From a virus: a stretch of DNA of 38,809 nt. Positions 31,813-38,809 of the stretch are shown in pieces (within the stretch, counting starts at the first letter, position 1; the number at the start of each line of letters is the position of its first letter). A program made the translations under genes and the position numbers. The notes beneath the pieces are model-generated. The model was not told the DNA's origin. It made no database searches and worked only from the letters and a program-made list of their open reading frames with translations. The stretch lies in the IMG/VR virus record IMGVR_UViG_3300022657_000051, positions 1-38,809 of that record. One strand, written 5' to 3'.

Positions 31813-32286
31813 TCACGCCTCCTGTGTCGTCTGACGATCGCGTGCCAGATAGGCCAATGCAATTGCGTCTGCTTCGTTGTCGTCTGCAGGCTGGTGACCG
31901 CGTGCTTGAACGCTTGCGATCATTTCTTCCTTACCTGCATTGCCCTTGCCGGTAGCATGCTTCTTGATCGTGCCGACCGGTATGCCTTCGTAGGGGATCT
32001 GATGGTGCTCACACCAGGCTGTCAGTTGGCCCATGAAGCCACCGTATGCATGGGCGGCATCCACACCCACATGCCTGCGTACTTCTTCAAACACGACCAG
32101 GTCAACGCCTGTGGTGCATTGCTTCACGTCCGTGAGCCAGCGTTTGAATTTGAGGAATCGCATGCCACCACCTTCGAAGCGTTGGGGCTTAAAGGATTGA
32201 CTTCCACTTGTGATCTGACCGTCTGCACCCATCAAGGCCCATCCAGTCGTTGTGCCCAAGTCCAAGGCAAGAATCGTCATGTTCAT
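31813..32286 (-). CDS. RuvC-like Holliday junction resolvase
   Basis: A 157-aa RNase H-fold nuclease. Catalytic acids are visible as D9 (LALDLGTTTGW), E67 or E68 (VVFEEVRRH) and D136/D140 in PADDNEADAIALAYLAR, with a basic segment GTIKKHATGKGNAGKEEM between. It would resolve branched phage DNA before packaging. The ATG at 32286 has GGAG five bases upstream. A further in-frame ATG lies six bases later (32280). Confidence 0.88.
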   Translation of the reverse strand: MNMTILALDLGTTTGWALMGADGQITSGSQSFKPQRFEGGGMRFLKFKRWLTDVKQCTTGVDLVVFEEVRRHVGVDAAHAYGGFMGQLTAWCEHHQIPYEGIPVGTIKKHATGKGNAGKEEMIASVQARGHQPADDNEADAIALAYLARDRQTTQEA

Positions 32287-32412
32287 TTCGTCTCCAGAAT
32301 TTGATCGGGTGACGGGTTGGACAGGTTTCACGGTTACTCCTCTATCGTGTGTGTGCGCGCACGCGTGAGGGGTTAATCAGTAAGACTGTCAAATCCGTCA
32401 CCATGGTTTGGT

Positions 32413-34683
32413 TCAATCGTCTCGGTATGGGTAGCCACTGCCGCTATGAGGCTTAGGTCGTAGACTGATTCCCGCGATTGCGCGTGCACCGCCATGCAGT
32501 CGGCATTTCTCGAACTTACGGGTCGACATCAGCTCCGAAAACCGCTTGATCGAGCCCACGTACTCGCCAGCACGCTCAGCCCATTCGCGCCAATCAGTGA
32601 ACAGATCCGATACGCCTTCGCGATGGGTCTTGCTCAAAATGCAGCGTTCTTCGATCCATTGGCCCAAGGCGTCTTCCGCTTCGAAATACTCCTCAGTTGC
32701 CGAGACCACGCACTCGGGTGGACGCAGGCCATCGCGTTGCCAGGCGATACACCCTTCGACCGCCCAGGCCAAAATACCGTCACGCTCTGCGTACAGTTTC
32801 TCGGTCAGCTTGCCGTCACGCCTCTCGGGCGGGATCGTCACCGTGAAGGGGATCAAGTGCAGACGCCGCTTCATCGCCTCATCCACATTACGAATCGATG
32901 GCTTGTGGTTGCCTGCGATCAGCAGCTTGAACTGCGGGATGTACTCGAAGAAGTCCTGTCGCATGAAGCGAGCAGACACCTTGTCACCACCCGTGATGGC
33001 CTTGACCTTGGACTCATTCCAGCGCCTGCCTTGCTCGGTTTCCACTGACGCGACAAAGCGTGCGCCGCGCAGACCTGCCAGGTCGGTCGGGTGACGATCG
33101 CCCCGGGCATCCATGAAGGTGTCCATGGGTGCGCTCGTGGCGTAGTCGCCCAAGATGCTGGCCAAGGTATTGACGAACACCGACTTGCCGTTCGCGCCGG
33201 TCCCGTACAGAAAGAACAATGCATGGGCGCTGGTTGCCCCGGTCAGACAGTACCCCGCCATGCGCTGCAAGTACTCCTGCAAAAGCAGATCGCCGCCGGT
33301 CACGTCGTTCAAAAACACTTTCCACTGTGGACAGTCACCCTTTGGTGTGGCCGTCGCAATCTTGGTCATGCGGTCTGCACGGTCATGCGGACGCGTGACA
33401 CCCACCTTGAGGTTCACTACGCCACCAGGGGTGTTGAGCAAGAACAGGTCTGCGTCCCACTCCTCAGTGGTGGATGCATGACGGCGATCCGACCTGGCCA
33501 TACGATCGACACCACCCACGGTGCTACTAGCGAGCAACTTGGCTGCGAGGCGGTGGGAGTCCACCTTGAGTGCGGCCTCGCGGCAGATGGCGCGAATGAG
33601 GTGATGGGACATCAAGGTCTCATCGGGCTGCCAGCGGCAACCGGTCCACACCAGCCACTTTCCCCAAGCCGCGCAATAGCGCCACTCGTCGGCATAGCGA
33701 GATGTGAACGCCAGCGTCAGCGCATCATCGGTCGCCCACACCGTGGCGTCTTGAGTCGTCATGGCCTTGGTGGTCTTCACGCACATACGCGGCCCAGAGG
33801 CAATGAACGTGGTCACATCAAAGCCCTCGAGCAGTGCATCGGCAGCGTCCCAGCCATCAGCCTTGTCATCGGGCGGCAAGAGCACATCGCAGGAATGCGC
33901 GCCTGCATCCAGGACAGCTTGCGCCGCCGCCATGGCGTACTCCCAGCCTGGCTTGTCTCGGTCGGGCCATATCAAAACGGCCTTGCCTGTAAGTGGTGAC
34001 CAGTCGGTTTTGTCCACCGGTGCATTGGCCCCGTGCATGGCAGTCGTGGCTGTGATTCCAGCGGCGATCAATGCCTGGGCACACTTCTCACCCTCTACCA
34101 AGATCACCCGATCGGCACTGACCATCCCCGGTTGGTTGAACAGGGGGCGAGGATCGGGTGGGGCCATCTTGCGACGCTTGGCGTCCCATGGACGGAACTC
34201 CTTCTTGCCCCCGGGCGGGTCATAGCGATAGACCACTGCGATCAGATGTCCGGCGGGGTCAAAGTAATCCCACTTGGCCGTGGCTGGCCCCAACTCGTCG
34301 ACCGGAGCTTCCTTCTTGGCTTTACGTGATTGGGTCGGTGCTGCCTGGCCAACCAGATCCGCCGCGTAGTCCAACACCCGAGGAAAGTCGGATTGAACGT
34401 CTGCCCCAAGGTAAGCAGCAATCAACCCAAAGACATCTCCGCCGTCGCCCGTGGCGCGATCGGTCCACAGTCCAGCCTTCTCCCCATCAAGGACGACCTC
34501 CAGGCTGTCGCCGGGACTGCCCAGGACATCGCCCATCAGGAACTTGCCACGGCGCTTCTTGCCAGCGGGAAACAGAGTGCTCAGCACCGATTCCAGGCGA
34601 TCGATTAGCGACGCACGCAACTGCTCCCGAGTAGCGTCTGTGTCTTTGTGTGCAGTTGAGTCGTTGTCATTGAAATCAAGCAT
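32413..34683 (-). CDS. Replicative primase-helicase (TOPRIM + D5/SF3)
   Basis: A 756-aa replication protein. An N-terminal zinc-poor primase-like region leads to a TOPRIM domain (VEGEK at 196-200; PDRD near 240-243). After a linker comes a D5_N domain and an SF3 helicase with Walker A GTGANGKS (494-501), followed by a conserved NHKPSIRNVDEAMKRRLHLI segment, and a C-terminal Pox_D5-like wing. It starts phage DNA synthesis. The start overlaps the HTH gene stop by 8 nt. Confidence 0.94.
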   Translation of the reverse strand: MLDFNDNDSTAHKDTDATREQLRASLIDRLESVLSTLFPAGKKRRGKFLMGDVLGSPGDSLEVVLDGEKAGLWTDRATGDGGDVFGLIAAYLGADVQSDFPRVLDYAADLVGQAAPTQSRKAKKEAPVDELGPATAKWDYFDPAGHLIAVVYRYDPPGGKKEFRPWDAKRRKMAPPDPRPLFNQPGMVSADRVILVEGEKCAQALIAAGITATTAMHGANAPVDKTDWSPLTGKAVLIWPDRDKPGWEYAMAAAQAVLDAGAHSCDVLLPPDDKADGWDAADALLEGFDVTTFIASGPRMCVKTTKAMTTQDATVWATDDALTLAFTSRYADEWRYCAAWGKWLVWTGCRWQPDETLMSHHLIRAICREAALKVDSHRLAAKLLASSTVGGVDRMARSDRRHASTTEEWDADLFLLNTPGGVVNLKVGVTRPHDRADRMTKIATATPKGDCPQWKVFLNDVTGGDLLLQEYLQRMAGYCLTGATSAHALFFLYGTGANGKSVFVNTLASILGDYATSAPMDTFMDARGDRHPTDLAGLRGARFVASVETEQGRRWNESKVKAITGGDKVSARFMRQDFFEYIPQFKLLIAGNHKPSIRNVDEAMKRRLHLIPFTVTIPPERRDGKLTEKLYAERDGILAWAVEGCIAWQRDGLRPPECVVSATEEYFEAEDALGQWIEERCILSKTHREGVSDLFTDWREWAERAGEYVGSIKRFSELMSTRKFEKCRLHGGARAIAGISLRPKPHSGSGYPYRDD

Positions 34684-34903
34684 CCGACGACTCTCCTTTC
34701 GCCTCTGCTTCTGCTTTCGCTTGCATCCAAGCCATCAATTCACTGACCTTGAAGCGGACCATCTTGCCGACGCGGTAATGCGGCAGGCCAAGACGCTGGC
34801 GCTCTTTGGGATGGGTGAGTAAGTAGATGGGCACTTTCAGGCAGTAAGCTGCCTCGCGTGCATCGACCAGTCTTTCGGTGAGGATTTGATTAGCGTCCGT
34901 CAT
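34676..34903 (-). CDS. AlpA/excisionase-like HTH protein
   Basis: A 75-aa MerR/AlpA-type DNA-binding protein: VDAREAAYCLKVPIYLLTHP and LPHYRVGKMVRFKVSELMAW. It may act as excisionase or transcription factor. The ATG at 34903 has GGAG a little over five bases upstream and overlaps the nuclease end by 14 nt. It has a Glu/Ala/Lys-rich tail. Confidence 0.75.
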   Translation of the reverse strand: MTDANQILTERLVDAREAAYCLKVPIYLLTHPKERQRLGLPHYRVGKMVRFKVSELMAWMQAKAEAEAKGESSDA

Positions 34904-35635
34904 TGCTTTGTCTCCAGCACCGGTCCTGCCATGCGCACATCCGGCATTCAAAATGAGTTGGGTCTTGATAGGCGCGAACGAGCAGTTCGCCCACGTCGGT
35001 TGCAGAGATCACCTTGAGCGCACGGTCTGACATGCGCTGCGCTAATGCCGCATCAAAGGGCACGAGCTCGGTGTAGATCTCCATGGTGTCGGCGTTCACC
35101 GCCGTGAAAACCGCAGGGTTTTCGTGCAGCTCCAGGTAGGCCTGATACAGCACCACTTGAGCGTGATAGATCGGCTTGGAGATGGCCAGCTTGTTTTTTC
35201 GAGGTCGCGCCACGACTTAGAACCGAGGCACTTGTTCTCCCACAAAGCGGGGTACTTGAAGCCATCGGGACCGCCGACGATCACGCCATCAATGTGTCCA
35301 GCCAGTCGGCCGTCCAGTGCAGCAAAGCCAAATTGCTCACCATTAGCCTTCGTCGTTCGCAGATCAAAACCTGCGTCGCGAAGCCACTTGATCATGCTGT
35401 CTTCAGATAGATGGCCACGCTCGAATATGCGAAGCAGTCGACCAGGATGCTCACGACCAGGATCTACAGGGGCCTTTGCAAATTCGTATTGCAATGCCCG
35501 TTCACAGGAGACGCCCAAACGGGACGCTCCGAGGTAAGTCCTTGGGCGTTGCTCAGCTTGACGCTTTTGCAATCCCGCATCGATCAACGCGCTAACCTGG
35601 CCCGAGATGCTGGAGGATGAATTGAAGTCCATCAT
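34890..35635 (-). pseudogene. PD-(D/E)XK Fe-S nuclease, frameshifted
   Basis: A RecB/Cas4-like exonuclease split in two frames. The first part (35635 to about 35195) has C44 (SCERALQ), D116 (GHIDGVI) and E133-X-K135 (WENKCL), the core of the PD-(D/E)XK nuclease. The second part (about 35195-34890) has the HAQVVLYQAYLELHE helix and three cysteines in FECRMCAWQDRCW, which with C44 would bind a 4Fe-4S cluster as in Cas4/AddB. The frames meet at a run of six A (35194-35199 on the minus strand). One extra A restores SWRDLEKNKLAISK and the full reading frame. It may be a real deletion, a sequencing error, or slippage that still yields some enzyme. The start overlaps the previous stop. Confidence 0.83.
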
Positions 35636-36117
35636 TTCTTCTCTCCTTCCACCACCCAGGGCAAGTCATCCTCCAAGTCGGCAAACGGGTGTGCCAGAGG
35701 ATCGGGCGTCGGTTGCATTCCACGCACAGGCGGAAACTTCGACTGCTCGTGGTGCGCCAGCATGGCTTCGGTCCAGCACGTCACGATGGCATCGATGACG
35801 CGTAGGGCTTCCGCTTCTGAATACTCGCCCAGAGGTTTGGCGAATCCAATCTCGCCAGCCGACTCACCGAATGCCTTGAGGCATTTCTTCATTGAGGCCA
35901 GTTCAATATCAGAGGGATCGATCATGGTGACCTCCTTGATATCGATCCGCCCATCGAGCACGCGCTGCCAGTTCCCGTACATCGCATGGAACACGTCCTG
36001 ACATTTTTTCGAGCAGAAAACCCAGTCGATTGGGTAGCGCCGGGGATTGCCCACACCGTGACGGTTGTCGGTGTGGCCGAAACCCCGGGCCTGTCTGTTG
36101 CAGACCCAGCATTTCAT
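35632..36117 (-). CDS. DUF6511-like zinc-finger protein
   Basis: A 161-aa protein with CWVC at 3-6 and CSKKC at 35-39, a likely zinc site, and the segment YPIDWVFCSKKCQDVFHAMY. MIDPSDIELASMKKCLKAFG (about 65-84) is the second conserved part. It matches phage DUF6511-type proteins, function unknown. AAGGAGG lies four bases before the ATG. Confidence 0.8.
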   Translation of the reverse strand: MKCWVCNRQARGFGHTDNRHGVGNPRRYPIDWVFCSKKCQDVFHAMYGNWQRVLDGRIDIKEVTMIDPSDIELASMKKCLKAFGESAGEIGFAKPLGEYSEAEALRVIDAIVTCWTEAMLAHHEQSKFPPVRGMQPTPDPLAHPFADLEDDLPWVVEGEKK

Positions 36118-36126
36118 TGACCCTCC

Positions 36127-36750
36127 TTACTGAGCCCAGCTCGGCTTGCCCGAGACAGGTGCGCGTTGAGCCTGAGCAGCCGAACTATTGGCTGGGGCGC
36201 TGCTGGCAGAAGGGGCTTGATAGGTGGCGGCAGGACGCTGAACTGCTGGCGCTCCCGAGGACGAGTAGCCGGGTTCACCAGGTTCCACGGCGATCTTCAC
36301 CACGTTGCGCAATTCCCCGCGACCGTCCTTCTCGACATCGATGCGGGCCATAAACTCGATGCCATCGAGCTCATGAAAACCTTGAATGCGACGCGCCGCT
36401 GCCGCTTGGGCAGAGTTGTCTTGCGGTGAGATGTTGCGCGAGGAGTTGAGCACCGCACGGATGAAGGTGCGTCCCATGTTTCCCCACGCAGGACCTTTGT
36501 TGCTTTGCAGACCGACGTTCGACCACATCTTGCGACGGGCATATTCGCCGTCCAAGATCACGAACTCACAGGCCAGGAAGATGCTGCCCGTCTCAAAGCT
36601 CTGAGTTGCATAGCCACCCGTCCAGCCTTGTGCTGCATCGTCATGACCACCGGGCTTGATCGTCATGCGCACCGGTGCCACCGTGCCCTTGGGGATCAGG
36701 TCAAAAGATTGTTGTTGTTCAGCGTCGTTGAAATCGTTCCAGGCGGACAT
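36127..36750 (-). CDS. Putative ssDNA-binding protein (DUF669-like)
   Basis: A 207-aa protein starting MSAWNDFNDAEQQQSFDLIP. The central beta-rich part (GSIFLACEFVILDGEYARRK, MWSNVGLQSNKG) suggests an OB-like fold. The C-terminal 50 residues are Ala/Pro/Gln/Ser-rich and disordered, as in single-strand binding proteins. It sits next to the Sak4-like ATPase and nuclease, so it would coat ssDNA in recombination. Similar phage proteins are labelled DUF669. AAGGAG lies five bases before the ATG. Confidence 0.7.
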   Translation of the reverse strand: MSAWNDFNDAEQQQSFDLIPKGTVAPVRMTIKPGGHDDAAQGWTGGYATQSFETGSIFLACEFVILDGEYARRKMWSNVGLQSNKGPAWGNMGRTFIRAVLNSSRNISPQDNSAQAAAARRIQGFHELDGIEFMARIDVEKDGRGELRNVVKIAVEPGEPGYSSSGAPAVQRPAATYQAPSASSAPANSSAAQAQRAPVSGKPSWAQ

Positions 36751-36753
36751 GGT

Positions 36754-37572
36754 TTACTCCTTGATGTTTTGAGGTTGGGTTGCGGCTGCGCACTTTTCGA
36801 TGAGCGCGAGCAGGTTTGGGGGTTCGAGCATTTCGAGCTGGCCCGAGCGGTCTTTGGCTGGAAAGCCATAGGGGTTGAGCGTGTGCGTGACGAACGCGCG
36901 ATACGGCTCGCCTTCATCGCTCTTGATCTCAGCGAGCGTCACGACCTCATCGACGATGCCGGGCAATTCGGCTGCAGTCTTGGAGCCATCGATTTGCGGG
37001 ACAAAAATCTTGCGATTGAAGTCGTCCAGTCGCTCGTCCAAGATGGCCACAAAAACAACGTGCTTGCCGCGCGCGTGTTGCAGGTGCATGAGCGCACCCA
37101 GCATTTCCGAACCAAGCAATCCATACGCACCACGGGTGTCTGGCTTGCCTGTACGGTCAGAAACTGCCTGCGGCTGTGTCTTAGCCCAGATGAGCGCCAG
37201 ACGCGCAAGCACTGTGATGCTGTCCACGAAGTAGCAGTCGTACTTGGCCAACTGAGCGGGGTCGCCATACTGCTCACAGACATGCGCGTAGTGCGCCTGC
37301 GAATACGGAGCCTCAGGTGGCAGCGCAGGGTTGGGACCAGCCAAGAACACAACCAAGTCACGGAATTCAGGCCAGGTGGTCGGGCGCACGCAGTCACCGC
37401 GCCAGTCTTTGACAGCGAGGTCGCCTGCCTCAAGATCAACGAACAAGGTCTTGTCTTCAGGCAGTGTCTTCAGCTGGGTGGTTTTTCCGATGCCACTCTT
37501 GCCGAGCAGAACCAGCTTCACGCCCTTTTTCTCGCGCAGGCGCTGATCAGCGGTAATGATTGGAAGTCCCAT
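36754..37572 (-). CDS. Sak4-like RecA-fold ATPase
   Basis: A 272-aa AAA/RecA-fold protein with Walker A GKSGIGKTT (24-32) and Walker B-like CYFVDS (113-118). It recalls phage Sak4 single-strand annealing/recombination ATPases, which work with a phage SSB and nuclease, both encoded downstream here. The ATG at 37572 overlaps the BRO stop as TGATG; GAGGTGG lies upstream. A GTG at 37575 is an alternative. Confidence 0.82.
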   Translation of the reverse strand: MGLPIITADQRLREKKGVKLVLLGKSGIGKTTQLKTLPEDKTLFVDLEAGDLAVKDWRGDCVRPTTWPEFRDLVVFLAGPNPALPPEAPYSQAHYAHVCEQYGDPAQLAKYDCYFVDSITVLARLALIWAKTQPQAVSDRTGKPDTRGAYGLLGSEMLGALMHLQHARGKHVVFVAILDERLDDFNRKIFVPQIDGSKTAAELPGIVDEVVTLAEIKSDEGEPYRAFVTHTLNPYGFPAKDRSGQLEMLEPPNLLALIEKCAAATQPQNIKE

Positions 37573-38327
37573 CACGCCACCTCACGCAGTTCTTGAGCGA
37601 CGCTCGGATTCCAAAGGATCTGGTAACCACTGTGGCCATTGCGCGAGTACGGCATCGCTTCCGCCCATGCCTCACCCGGTTCGGTCAGCTCCCACTCATC
37701 ACGCTCATTGCGCACCTGCAGACCCAGGTTGGCCAGGCGCAGGTTGGTGGTCTTGGCTGAGAGGCCGACCAGCTTGCCCAGTTGCGTGGCATTGAGAGAG
37801 CAGATCGGCTCGTTGGCTGCAGGCAGAGCGCGACGCAAGGTCTCGATGGTCAGCCCGGTGTTTTCATGGATGCAGGTCAGCGTGGCCGCCATTGCAATGC
37901 CCGCCTTCACCCCTGGCACCTTAGCCACTGCCTCACCAATCAGAAGCAGTGAGGTAACTCGGTCTTGAGTAGGTGCGGGCAATGCAGCCATCGCAGGCAC
38001 GGCATAAGAGCCGGTCTTACGGATGGCGGGCAGAACCTCATGCGTGACCCAACGCTTAAATCGTTTTGCTTCTGCTTTACGACTACCGAGCACGAGGTTG
38101 TAAAGGCCAGACTCGCTGACCACGGTCATGGACTGACTCCCGCCAGGGGTCGGAATTGAATTCCGATCCTTCTCGTCATCGTCCAGACGAGCAACCGCCT
38201 TGTGGGTTTCCGGCAGTTGCAGGACCGCACACACGTCAGCTGCGACAAACCAGGGATCACCTTGCTCGTCTTTCACGACACGAATTTCTCGACCTTCATA
38301 GTCGAACGGCATCAATTGCTGATTCAT
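37572..38327 (-). CDS. BRO-N domain antirepressor-like protein
   Basis: A 251-aa protein. The N-terminal BRO-N domain is clear: GREIRVVKDEQGDPWFVAAD and VCAVLQLPETHKAVARLDDD, then VVSESGLYNLVLGSRK and RFKRWVTHEVLPAIRKTGSY. The C-terminal part (about 170-240) looks like a winged-helix KilA-C-type DNA-binding domain (SLNATQLGKLVGLSAKTTNL). Proteins of this kind act as antirepressors or early regulators. GGAGG lies seven bases before the ATG. Confidence 0.88.
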   Translation of the reverse strand: MNQQLMPFDYEGREIRVVKDEQGDPWFVAADVCAVLQLPETHKAVARLDDDEKDRNSIPTPGGSQSMTVVSESGLYNLVLGSRKAEAKRFKRWVTHEVLPAIRKTGSYAVPAMAALPAPTQDRVTSLLLIGEAVAKVPGVKAGIAMAATLTCIHENTGLTIETLRRALPAANEPICSLNATQLGKLVGLSAKTTNLRLANLGLQVRNERDEWELTEPGEAWAEAMPYSRNGHSGYQILWNPSVAQELREVA

Positions 38328-38329
38328 GA

Positions 38330-38809
38330 TCAGACCTCCGATTCAGGGGAAATGTGGAAAGAGGGCTTGCCTGCCTCGACCGTGCGGGCATCGGCGAATT
38401 GCTGCTGCAATGCGGGGGGCCAGTTCGTGTACCGAGATTCAGGCACCGACAACTTGACGTCGAGGTAGCTCTCAACGGCCTCGCCAGAGGCGACGATGCG
38501 CTCGGCGATGGTCTTGAGCTTTTTCTGATCCCAGGAGACTTTCTTGGGCAGATCGAACTTCACGTGTAAGCCATCGGCTTTGACGTGAGCGGTTCCGAAA
38601 TCACGCCCAGAGGCGTTGAGGCTCTCGCGACCTTGAGCACCGAAGCGTTGGTCCAGAGCACCATCCAGTTTTGTGCGAGCCGCTTTGAGCCAGGCAATGG
38701 TCTGATCCAAATTGGTATCGACCTCCACCAGTTGCTGCGCAGGTAGGTTGGCCAACTGGGAAACAGACATCTCAGCAATGTCGGCAGGGAAAATGGACAA
38801 GTCGTTCAT
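38330..38809 (-). CDS. Early phage protein, unknown
   Basis: A 159-aa protein (MNDLSIFPADIAEMSVSQLA), its ATG being the last three bases of the window; the gene may begin further out. It has a helical N-terminus, a DQRFGAQGRESLNASGRDFG segment and a KVSWDQKKLKTIAERIVASG segment. I recognise it only as a type of uncharacterised phage protein in recombination regions. The stop lies two bases before the BRO start. Confidence 0.65.
   Translation of the reverse strand: MNDLSIFPADIAEMSVSQLANLPAQQLVEVDTNLDQTIAWLKAARTKLDGALDQRFGAQGRESLNASGRDFGTAHVKADGLHVKFDLPKKVSWDQKKLKTIAERIVASGEAVESYLDVKLSVPESRYTNWPPALQQQFADARTVEAGKPSFHISPESEV

Noticed and set aside
34890-35213. Two independent genes at 34890-35213 and 35096-35635
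   Set aside because: Motifs of one nuclease are divided between them and one base joins the frames, so they are one broken gene.
1-38809. Integrase, CI-like repressor, att sites or CRISPR array
   Set aside because: No tyrosine or serine recombinase, repressor pattern, or spaced repeat array was seen in either strand.

Overview
This window is most of a temperate, lambda/HK97-like siphophage genome, almost certainly a prophage or temperate phage of a betaproteobacterium of the order Burkholderiales (Comamonadaceae-like). The reasons are the gene style of the structural and replication genes, the moderately high GC, and a phasin, UspA and AraC-type regulator that look like betaproteobacterial host genes. 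No integrase, CI-like repressor or att site is visible. The window starts at the lysis end and stops inside the early region, so the lysogeny module would lie beyond the right edge or is absent.

Layout. Nearly all phage genes are on the minus strand, so transcription runs from high to low coordinates. (a) 38809-31181, early/recombination/replication: an unrecognised 159-aa protein, a BRO-type antirepressor-like protein, a Sak4-like ATPase, a putative ssDNA-binding protein, a DUF6511-like zinc protein, a frameshifted PD-(D/E)XK Fe-S nuclease, an AlpA-like HTH protein, a primase-helicase, a RuvC-like resolvase, a small protein and a DUF6362-like HTH protein. (b) 31001-29724, a fused ParB-DNA methyltransferase. 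(c) 28188-29770, five small plus-strand genes. (d) 28082-27130, HNH endonuclease and terminase small subunit. (e) 27129-24071, a 3-kb cargo island between the two terminase genes, holding a promoter-to-terminator ncRNA candidate, a palindrome-rich promoter with an unknown gene, a tRNA-like fold, an AraC-type HTH protein, UspA, a small Cys protein and a phasin. (f) 24070-16206, terminase large subunit, portal, S49 protease, capsid and head-tail connectors. (g) 16175-6793, lambda-like tail: tube, gpG/gpT chaperone with a -1 slippery site, tape measure, TipM, TipL, TipK, TipI and TipJ. (h) 6706-930, tail-tip accessory and fibre region. (i) 845-1, holin and GH73 endolysin.

The most unusual system is at 930-4887. 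A tail-fibre-like protein ends in five Cys alternating with Asn/Gln, its last codons forming (Asn/Gln-Cys)x5. It is followed, in one tightly coupled operon, by an unknown 307-aa protein, a 2-oxoglutarate/Fe(II) oxygenase and a radical SAM protein with a complete SPASM cysteine signature. I infer that the phage modifies or crosslinks the Cys-rich tip of its own fibre, which would be a RiPP-like modification on a virion protein. The sequence shows the neighbourhood and motifs, not the chemistry.

Other points for a second look: the gpT frame runs into the tape measure with no stop codon; an A-run frameshift breaks the RecB-like nuclease; and the terS-terL pair is split by host-type genes and RNA elements, including a candidate P4-CI/P1-C4-type antisense RNA.
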